Assembly: GCA_037447655.1 (NCBI GenBank)
Contig: JBBHKE010003070.1
Coordinates: 188,001-248,000 of the forward strand
Reading direction: 5' to 3'
DNA length: 60,000 nucleotides
Origin: Zygnema cylindricum
Taxonomy: Eukaryota; Streptophyta; Zygnematophyceae; Zygnematales; Zygnemataceae
Below the pieces are notes generated by a model. That model was not told the origin of the DNA. It did not search any database and saw only the letters and a program-made list of their open reading frames with translations. The translations under genes and the position numbers were made by a program. How positions within the stretch are numbered: the first letter of the stretch is position 1; each line of letters starts with the position of its first letter. Positions 52,877-60,000 of this stretch are shown piece after piece.

Positions 52877-53458
52877 TTACCCAGCCAAGTCATTACAAAA
52901 ATCTAACATCTTTCCCCCTTTGTATACATATGCTTGTACCTTCCGATCAGCCAGCTTCTGCTGCTGAATCGTACCACTCTTGTAAATGTTGACAAGAGCC
53001 TCCCACAACTCGTTTGCCTTGTCAACATGAAGATGAGGTGTAGCCACTGCCTGGGTGAGACGACTGAGAATAAAATGAGTCGTCATCGTATTGTTGAAAT
53101 CCCAGATTTCACTATCATTAGCCTCGGTTTTTTGAACATCTACTATCGGAACCGATCCAGTAGGCATCGGTGTGAGTTTCTCCTTCCCCTTCTCCTTCCC
53201 TATGTCCGACACGATGCTTTCTCCAGCATCCTCTACCTCCTCTACCCAAGCAGATCCTCTTGTGAACCGAGATCCTCCAAACCCTGGTGGAACTCCCAAT
53301 TTTGCAGATGGTTGTCGCACACGACCACTCACAATTCCCCAAAGCCTTTTCTCAAACAATGCACACCTCATCATAGTTTCCCAATAAATAGACCCTGTTC
53401 CATTGAAAATGGGCACCCTAGAGGGTGGGCCCATAACCTGTAATTTTATGACCTCCAT
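52877..53458 (-). pseudogene. gag: Copia-B gag
   Basis: 193 codons from ATG 53458, which lies 20 nt inside the LTR. It reads Leu-Gln-Val-Met-Gly across the primer-binding site. It has the gag blocks Ile-Tyr-Trp-Glu-Thr-Met, Leu-Gly-Val-Pro-Pro-Gly-Phe-Gly-Gly and Leu-Trp-Glu-Ala-Leu-Val. A single TAA (52877-52879) separates it from the same frame running on to the knuckle and protease. Confidence 0.9.
53427..53438 (-). promoter_or_regulatory. Copia-B primer-binding site (half tRNA-iMet type)
   Basis: On the minus strand GGTTATGGGCCC follows the LTR end AAAATTACA with no gap. All twelve bases complement the initiator tRNA-Met anticodon arm GGGCCCAUAACC. It also encodes Val-Met-Gly of gag. Confidence 0.8.
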
Positions 53459-54408
53459 TGGTACACAGAATGTCCAGCTTATGTGAAGCCTCTAGGATAA
53501 TATATGTACTTTTGACTTTGACAATGAATAAGTCCCACCCTGGGAAGCAAAAACTATGACCAACTACACCTTTGTGTAGCTTGGACTCCCCTGAGTACGT
53601 AGCAAAAAGAATCACTGAATTTGCTCACCTGAGCATTAAGTTATGGCTGACCAAAGTTCGTCTATAAATACAAGTGCACTCTGGGAGAGAGGCTAGAAAA
53701 CTAAAAATATTCTAAGTCCTAAGCTACCTCTCTAAGCCTACTACTAAGGTACTTCGACCAATCATAAGACTGTAAAGTACAAGAAGGTACAGGTAACGCT
53801 GTACTTCTTGTACGGCCATAGTACGGCATGGCCATTCCGCTGACGCGTGTCAGTTCCGGAGCCGTAGTTGCTTCTCTCGTGATATCCGCTACCCAACCAT
53901 ATGTTGCCATGTGTCATCCACCGACATCTGGTCCGCAAACCGTCAAACGGCTATTCAGGCATTCCGGCTCCATTGTGAGCCATTCGATCAAATCTAAAGA
54001 TTTGATTTCGTCCATCAAAAATTAAATGTTAATTCGTATATTTCGTGCGGTCCCGATTTCGTGCGGACCAGTATGTTTCCATGCATAAATTGTCCCGTAA
54101 TTAGTTAAATGAAATGTCCGGCGCGGTATGGCATTAAATAAATATCGCGCCATATTCAATTATCGATTTCTTCAAGACTTACTAGATAAGGTGCGCGGCT
54201 AGTCCGTACGGTTATCATCCAGAGGTCACTAGATCAAGTCCCACAAGTGGCAGTTATATTTTGCAGAAAAACTGTACCAGAAGATCTCGTTGTCTCCTTT
54301 AGCTGCAGCAGGCAGCCATGGCTGTCTACAGGTCCTCAGTGACTGCGACAAGTATGAGGGCTGTAGTAAGTCCACAAGAAAGACTACAAAATACCTCTCT
54401 TTTCAACA
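53439..54408 (-). repeat. Copia-B 5' LTR (970 bp)
   Basis: Two bases longer than the 3' LTR and nearly identical in the parts compared. It includes the gag ATG at 53458. The flank at 54409 is the ATTTC duplication. Confidence 0.92.
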
Positions 54409-54413
54409 ATTTC

Positions 54414-55566
54414 GAATACTAATAGATTCTCTTGCTTGTGCAGGAGGATCTTTTCCTCAGTTTCAGTAGGCTGCTTTGCTGATGAGGGGTCTTCCTAATA
54501 CTATGAGAGCAGCGTTTGATAGGCTGAAACAAAAAGATAAAGCTAGCATGACACTACAGTTAGCTATTTATTTGATATTGGAAGAGGATGAAGATTCTAA
54601 AATTCTTAATGGTGAAAAATAAGTAGAGGCATTTAACATAGAATTTGACAAAAAAGGTCATTTTAATCAGCAGAGAAATGAGTTTAATCAGAATCAAAAT
54701 CAGTTTAGACAGTTTAATCAAAGAGGAAATAGACAATCTTTCAATGCTTTTTTTATTGTAATGAAAAAGGTCATGGATACAAATTTTTTCCTAAGCTTAA
54801 AAAGGATAATGAAATAGGTCTATATAGGCCTGGTTGGCAGCAGAGCAAGTTTCATCACGGCTTCACGGGATCATCACAACGGGGAAATGCCCTATTCTCA
54901 GCGTCTTCATCTCATCATGACGAGTCTCTCTCACTCTCTAACAAGGAGGATGATGATCTATTTGCAATGGCGGTAGCGATGGAGGGCGCTAAAGACAATG
55001 GATGGATAATGGACAAGGGAGCATCGGCCCACATGTGCTGGAACAAGGCAGTTTTCAAAAATCTGAAATCAACATCAGAGAAAAATATATACTATGCATG
55101 TGTAATGAGTGTGCAAACGCGGGCTGTAGGCGATGTTTCCTTGCTTGTTGATGTAGAGGGCAAGGCTGTTGAGAGAACTCTTCATAATGTTCTTTATGTC
55201 CCAGATTTTAAGAAAAATTTGTTCTCAACGTCTATGGTAGAAAGTAAAGGGTTTGAAGTCAATCTGAAACACGACAATTAGGTTGTTAGCAAAAATGGGA
55301 AAATTGCAGCTACGGGAACTAGAGATGCCAGCAAAATGTATCGAATGGATATGCCCGATAATAAAGAAAATGATGTTTTGTATTCTGGTGCATTATCCTC
55401 AGATGAGCTGTGGCATAAAAGGTTAGGCCATGTGAATTATGATAGCATGAAAAAGATGGTCAATACTGGTAAAAAAGAAGGTGTCACTGTGTCAAACCAG
55501 TCACCTAAAACGTGTGATGGATGTGCACTAGGAAAAATACACAGATTTCCGTTTCCTCAAGAGTAG
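54414..55566 (+). pseudogene. pol: Copia-A2 gag part 2, protease, pre-integrase
   Basis: Resumes gag exactly after the Copia-B insertion (Leu-Met-Arg-Gly-Leu-Pro, Lys-Gln-Lys-Asp-Lys-Ala-Ser), with stops and a frame change. Protease site in 54967-55281 reads Ile-Met-Asp-Lys-Gly-Ala-Ser (Ser/Thr replaced by Lys). The zinc region has Trp-His-Lys-Arg-Leu-Gly-His and Cys-Asp-Gly-Cys, ending at a TAG (55564-55566). Confidence 0.88.
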
Positions 55567-55587
55567 GAACAAAGGTCTACTAAACTT

Positions 55588-56885
55588 TTGCAACTTATTC
55601 ATTCTGATGTTTTCGGTCCTGCAAAGGTACCATTTGCCGAGGGGATGAAATATATGGTTACGTTTACAGATGATTTTTCGAGGTTTACTAAGGTCTACTT
55701 CATGAAAGAAAAGAGTGAAGTCTTCACTCATTTTCAACACTACAAAGCGTGGGCGGAGAAACTACACGGTCTACCAAATTTGGAGCTTAAATCGGACAAT
55801 GGCGGGGAATATACGTCAAAAGAGTTTGAAAACTTCTTACTCAAAGAAGGTATAAGTCATAAATTGACTGTCCCATACTCTCCGGAACAGAATGGGGTCT
55901 CAGAAAGACTAAATAGAACTATCACAGAGAGCTCAATGTCCATGCTTGTGGATAAGGACGTGGATCCGAAATTCTGGGCTGAAGCGTTAAATTGTGCAGT
56001 GTATATCAAAAATAGGATAGGTTCAAGATCGATACAAACAACTCCTTATGAGATCTGGACGTGTAGAAAACCGAATGTCAGTCACTTCAAAGTCTTTGAA
56101 AGTAAATGCTTTATTTTGGATATGTCTAAAAATAGAAGGAAAATGGAACCTAGGGATTGCCGAGCATTTTGTTGGGATATGATGATCACTCTAAAGGTTA
56201 TAGAGTGTTTGTTTTTGAGATACAGAAAATCATTGTAGCAAGGAACATCGTTGTGAAAGATGAACTAGACTCGATAGACTTATTTAAAATGACAGAGCAG
56301 CAGAAGCAACAAAAAATATAAGAATATGTCATTTTAGATAGCATCCATAATGTTGTCCCACAGATGCAAAATTCACCAGTGGTACCACCGAAATCAGAAC
56401 ACAATCGGGTTGCGCAACAAGTTCGTTTCGAAGCGCAACAACAGCACTCAGTACCTACGGATCGCAACCAGCGCAACAAGCGCAACGCACGAGATCCGAC
56501 AATTTCAGCCTCAGAAATTCCGTGGGAAGAAGATCCAGTAGCCACCTGCAAGCAAGTTCTCACTTTGCCTACTCGGCAGCCTCAGGGGAGCCTTTGACCA
56601 TACGGGAAGCCTTCTCATCACTGGAGCGGAATCACTGGATCATGGCGACAAACGATGGAATGAAATCGATCATGAAGGCTCAAACATGGGAGCTTGTGGA
56701 CCTTCCTCCGGATCGAAAAGCGATCGGCTGCAAATGGGTGTTCAAGGTGAAGTTAAATCCAGAAAATACCATTGAACGATACAAGGCTAGACTTGTGGCA
56801 AAGGGTTATAATCAAAAAGAAGGAATTGACTTTGAAGAAACCTTTTCTCTTGTTGTAAGATTTTCAACAGTTAGGATTTTGCTAT
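55588..56885 (+). pseudogene. pol: Copia-A2 integrase and RT start, cut by Copia-D
   Basis: Integrase residues His-Ser-Asp-Val-Phe, Ser-Asp-Asn-Gly-Gly-Glu and Ser-Glu-Arg-Leu-Asn are intact. The frame changes near 56150, and RT (Trp-Val-Phe-Lys-Val-Lys-Leu-Asn, Lys-Ala-Arg-Leu-Val-Ala-Lys-Gly) lies in 56522-56885. It stops inside Val-Arg-Ile-Leu-Leu at GCTAT (56881-56885), where the Copia-D LTR begins. Confidence 0.9.
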
Positions 56886-58122
56886 TGAAATTCTATGGGC
56901 TCCATTGCCCACAGAATTCGCAGATCCAAAAGAAGCTAATCTAGATAGTGCCGACTCCAAGTTGATATAAACCCAAATGAATGATCCCTTGACAATTAGA
57001 ACCCCAATACACCTTCACCCCTGTGAAGAGAAGACCTTCTGTGTGCTCAGTTCCACCACAGAATGCAAAGCTTGAATATGTGTTTTGGACAATATTCCCC
57101 AATTTGACTTTCCCACTGAATAAGTGCCACCCTGGCACGCAAAGACTCTGACCGACTACACCCCTGTGTAGATTGGACTCCCCTGAGTCCGCAGCAAAAA
57201 GAATCAATGAATTTGCTCACCCGAGCATTAAGTTATGGCTGGTCAAAGATGACCTTTATAGTTACAAGCTCTCTTAGAGAGAGAGGTACCTAAATATTAC
57301 TAAGTCTCGGTCTGCCTACTCACGACTACCTACTACTAAACCCTAGTCCAATAGGAACACTATATAGTACAAGAAGGTACAATGGGCGATGTACTTATTG
57401 TACGACCATTGTACGACAAGGTCTACAAGGTGACACCTGTCAAATCGGAAGCCATGGTTCCTCCTCCCATCTTCTCCGGTATCAAATAATGTGGCGCCAC
57501 GTGGCACCGCGTGACGTTATCTCCGTATGCTGCCAAAAGCTCACTTCGCGTGGCGGCTATAATGCCGGCCGTCTGATCAAAACATATTTTACACGGTTCA
57601 GATTCTCGTACATGCAGGAATTGCTCCTTTTGGTTAGTCTGCTGTTAATTAGCTGTTGCTTTAATGTTTATGTATTTATGAAACCCGTCACGTGTATCGT
57701 TTTGATAACGCCTTATTGGTTAAGGCTTACCTCTACAAATATAACCACAGACCATGGTTCAAATCTGGTCTAGAGCAGTTTTTGGTTATTTGTTAGTTTG
57801 TTAGAACTCTCTTCTTGTCCATTTATAAATACCTATTGTACCCTACATATATTATCGTTTACTCTAAGTTATAGGCTAAAGTTAGGTATAGTAGGATGTA
57901 GGTAATACGATCAAATCTTGGAACCGACACAGCCATTTTGGTACAAACTACGAATTAGCCTATCCTCTTTAGACAGCCATGGCTCTAACTCTCTCTCTCT
58001 GGTCTTCAGTGACTGCAACAAGTATGGGGACCGGAGAGAGTTGAGCAAGAAGCAGGTTGCCTTTGCTGACTTACTCTATTTATTTTTCCAATACAGACCT
58101 AGAAAATACATAAATTTCAACA
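56886..58122 (-). repeat. Copia-D 3' LTR (1,237 bp)
   Basis: Starts TGTTGAAATTTATG on the minus strand, ends GAATTTCA at 56886. On the plus strand it holds a tRNA-like module (57705-57780) and ACAGCCATGGCT with CAGTGACTGCAACAAG at about 57974-58021, words shared with LTRs of Copia-B and D2. Confidence 0.85.
57705..57780 (+). repeat. tRNA-like A and B boxes in Copia-D LTR, antisense
   Basis: GCCTT-ATTGGTT-AAGGC (57710-57726) is a perfect D-arm-like hairpin holding the A-box word TGGTTAAGGC. GGTTCAAATCT at 57756-57766 fits the B box, within an ACCA...TGGT stem. Spacing is about 38 nt, compatible with pol III promoters. It lies opposite to the retroelement's coding strand. Confidence 0.5.
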
Positions 58123-58135
58123 CTCCTCTTATTTT

Positions 58136-58990
58136 CTAGTCTACCTTCTTTTCAACTCCCACTAAAAATATATATATAATATTATTGTTTTTCCTTCTTT
58201 TCTTTTTCCTCTTTCTTTTCTCCTCGTAAAACTTTAAGTGAATACTCTTGTATTTTAAAAGGTCCATTAGATGAGCTGAAATAAACATTCCATCTTGTTG
58301 ATCACATATTTTATGAAGCATACAATTTTCCATAAATCAAAGCAAAGATTTTATCCCACTCATCTCTTTTCCATCCACACAGAATCGGATTTCCCTCTTG
58401 CAATTCATAAAACCAGCCCCATCCCCAATCTGCGACACACACCCAGATGCTAACCCTTTTACAGACACACCACCATAAATGCCATCACTCCCATTAGTGA
58501 TGTCAAAACCATTACCCCCCATATTTATCGTTATATCAAGAGTCCCCACTAAGTTCCTCATAAAATCTACATCTTCCGAGCTCATATTTTTTCCATGATA
58601 CTCACCCCATTTTCTGAACTTTCCTCACTCTCTCCCATGGAATTCTTTCCACTATCACTTTCTATAATGATTCCCAAAGAGTATTTCTCCTCCCCTAAAC
58701 TTTTCATTAAATATTTCTTTTCTCCCCTATCGTTTAAAACCCCCTCTAGTTTTACTTCTCCCCTTTCCTCCAAATCCGTTGAAGTCTCCCTTTCCAACCA
58801 GTTTTATGTTTCCAAAATATTTATAAAATTATCTTCATTATTTTTATTTTTCCCTTTTTCATTTATGTATCCTAGATCTGACTTTCTCATTTCTGAGTCA
58901 TACTTTCTACACTCCTTGACATCCTCATCATTTCTAACTCCCTCAAGTACCTCCCTGCCCTTTACTTCCCTTATACCTCCAAAAGCACAT
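58136..58990 (-). pseudogene. Copia-D unrecognised ORF region replacing pol
   Basis: Three minus-strand open pieces (58582-58797, 58337-58585, 58136-58333). Blocks shared with Copia-D2: Ser-Asp-Ser-Gly-Lys-Asn-Ser-Met-Gly-Glu-Ser; Met-Ser-x-x-Asp-Val-x-x-Met; Cys-Val-Asp-Gly-Lys-Glu-Met; Cys-Asp-Gln-Gln-Asp-Gly; Ile-Ser-Ala-His-Leu; Asp-Leu-Leu-Lys-Tyr; then a Lys/Arg tail. Its start follows Cys-Ala-Phe-Gly-Gly, the same residues that lead into protease in Copia-B, so the swap point is visible. Function unknown. Confidence 0.6.
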
Positions 58991-59007
58991 CGTTGCTTTC
59001 GTATAAT

Positions 59008-60000
59008 TTATGTGTACTTGTCTCTCTTCTCCATTCTACCGATGTGAAGAAGCTCCAATATTTCTTCATCCTCTTTCTCCTCTTCCCCTTCTTCCTCCTC
59101 TTTCACATTCCAACTTCTAAGTTTTTCCAAGCAAGGACACTCCTCTATATAGTGACCCGGTTCTCTACAAAAGAAGCAAACACCCTTTTTCAAAGCTCCC
59201 CTTTCTTTTCCTCTCCCTCTCTTTCCACCAAAGTTCCGATAAGGTTTACCTTTGTCTTTCTTCCTCTCATCACGCTTCCGCTTGTCACCGCTGTTCCTCT
59301 CATCACGCTTTCGCCAATCACCACCGTTCCTCTCATCACGCTTCCGCCAATCACCACCAGCTGTAAAAGCAGTTACCCTCTCACTTCCCCTACGAAGCTC
59401 CAAAGTGCTTTCCCTCACAAGAATTATCCCCATGGTAAAGCTCCAAGTCCATGAGGAGCCATCCATTGTCTGCATACGATTAATGATGTTTTCGTACTCA
59501 TCTGGGAGTTTCATGAGTAGTGTATTGATCTTTCTCTCCTCAGATTCTACATACCCCGCACTAGCAAGCTCAACATATAACGCAGCAATATCATTGCAAA
59601 ACTCTATCATGTTACCGCCTTTATAAACATAGGCCTCTATTTCCTGTTTTACTAACTGCTGCCTCTGAATAGTCTCACTCTTATAAATCTGCGTTAGTGT
59701 TTCCCATATTTCCGAAGACTTGGTAAGACTTAAAAGAGTGATAGCTATGGACTTAGACACATATCTAAGTATAAGATGTTTTGCTATAGTGTTTTTATAT
59801 TCCCAAATTTTACTATCATTTTCTTCAGTTTTACTTATAACCCCTCTAAGTGAAGATGTGGCGGAGAGCATACCTCCACTCACCATAAGTATCCCTTTAT
59901 CCTTCTCCCCTTTTCCCCCTTCCATCACAATATTTTTCCCTTCACCTTTCGTTGCATCTGAACTCCGGTTGATATTCTGGGCAGCCTCAGATGGTTCTCC
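59008..60000 (-). CDS. gag: Copia-D gag with CCHC knuckle, partial
   Basis: Open on the minus strand from the window edge to 59008 with no stop. Ile-Trp-Glu-Tyr-Lys-Asn-Thr, Ile-Trp-Glu-Thr-Leu-Thr-Gln-Ile-Tyr-Lys-Ser and Leu-Leu-Met-Lys-Leu-Pro-Asp-Glu-Tyr match B-family gag. A Trp-Arg-Lys-Arg-Asp-Glu-Arg-Asn repeat (about three 36-bp units, 59260-59365) is followed by a Gly/Arg-rich part and the knuckle Cys-Phe-Phe-Cys-x4-His-x4-Cys, then an acidic tail. It is the only long undamaged coding frame of its element here. The start lies outside the window. Confidence 0.88.
   Translation of the reverse strand, partial: GEPSEAAQNINRSSDATKGEGKNIVMEGGKGEKDKGILMVSGGMLSATSSLRGVISKTEENDSKIWEYKNTIAKHLILRYVSKSIAITLLSLTKSSEIWETLTQIYKSETIQRQQLVKQEIEAYVYKGGNMIEFCNDIAALYVELASAGYVESEERKINTLLMKLPDEYENIINRMQTMDGSSWTWSFTMGIILVRESTLELRRGSERVTAFTAGGDWRKRDERNGGDWRKRDERNSGDKRKRDERKKDKGKPYRNFGGKRGRGKERGALKKGVCFFCREPGHYIEECPCLEKLRSWNVKEEEEGEEEKEDEEILELLHIGRMEKRDKYT

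Larger units (their letters stand above)
48619..54408 (-). mobile_element. Copia-B: copia element with intact ends but deleted RT
   Basis: LTRs 48619-49586 (3') and 53439-54408 (5'), almost identical by eye, with target-site duplication ATTTC at 48614-48618 and 54409-54413. Gag, protease and integrase are well preserved. RT lacks its palm. It is the least decayed element of the window and is nested in Copia-A2. Confidence 0.93.
47355..60000 (+). mobile_element. Copia-A2: A-family element, twice interrupted, runs off window
   Basis: Segments 47355-48618, 54414-56885 and presumably more beyond 60000. The 5' LTR is 47355-48259. The B element (48619-54408) sits in gag with duplication ATTTC, and Copia-D starts at 56886 in RT. 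The 5-bp flank left of A2 is GTTTG and that left of Copia-D is GCTAT. Both should recur outside the window. Confidence 0.88.
56886..60000 (-). mobile_element. Copia-D: non-autonomous copia element with gag but no pol
   Basis: 3' LTR 56886-58122, polypurine tract AGACTAGAAAATAAGAGGAG just inside, then an internal region running off the window. Between the LTR and the gag zinc knuckle only about 1.0 kb remains, without integrase, RT or RNase H. It resembles gag-only terminal-repeat retrotransposons. Copia-D2 is a second, more deleted copy. Confidence 0.8.

Noticed and set aside
52116-53443. Plus-strand frames over Copia-B
   Set aside because: Shadows of the minus-strand gag and protease frames, which have full domain support.

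Overview
This is eukaryotic, repeat-dominated intergenic DNA. I find no intact host gene, no rRNA gene and no complete tRNA gene. It is AT-rich, holds an assembly gap (10 N at 20394-20403), and is packed with LTR retrotransposons, small inverted-repeat elements and satellites. A plant, alga or large-genome protist would fit. The sequence does not fix the lineage, and I found no host exon that would.

Layout. (1) 1-11 kb: non-genic AT-rich DNA with many diverged direct and inverted repeats, a fragment resembling an OTU cysteine-protease domain (5.0 kb), an 830-bp GAT microsatellite, a tandem repeat of about 150 bp (6.2-6.9 kb), and an inverted-repeat element (8.0-8.7 kb). (2) 11.5-16.7 kb: a 5'-truncated Ty3/gypsy element, pol broken by two frameshifts, whose polyprotein ends in a PHD finger. 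The block before it (9.69-11.48 kb) recurs at 16.69-20.39 kb, where two insertions with 9-bp target-site duplications (TSDs) can be proven against the empty copy. (3) 20.4-23 kb: unassigned. (4) 23-33 kb: nested Ty1/copia elements. (5) 33.15-44.4 kb: a 40-bp satellite with a palindromic core, split by LTR elements. (6) 44.4-60 kb: a four-element copia nest running off the right edge.

Names used here: Copia-E (RNase H end plus one LTR), Copia-A (23981-29893, TSD GTAAC), Copia-D2 (29962-32387, TSD CACAG), Copia-C (37776-43404, minus, TSD TAGTT), Copia-B2 (about 44.4-47.35 kb, plus), Copia-A2 (47355 to beyond the window, plus), Copia-B (48619-54408, minus, TSD ATTTC), Copia-D (56886 to beyond the window, minus). 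Copia-A and D2 both sit inside the LTR of Copia-E. Copia-C splits one satellite monomer. A2 sits in B2; B sits in the gag of A2; D sits in the reverse transcriptase of A2.

Shared logic. In Copia-A, A2, B and C the LTR ends just before GGTTATGGG(CCC), which matches the anticodon-arm part of initiator tRNA-Met (the half-tRNA primer used by Drosophila copia). The gag reading frame starts inside the LTR and reads through the primer-binding site, so the same bases code for Val-Met-Gly. Copia-D/D2 keep LTRs and (in D) gag, but in place of pol carry an unrecognised region conserved between the two copies at protein level. LTRs of families B and D also carry tRNA-like A/B-box modules on the opposite strand, and a similar module stands alone at 18.2 kb. 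Every coding region is damaged or incomplete, so none looks autonomous.
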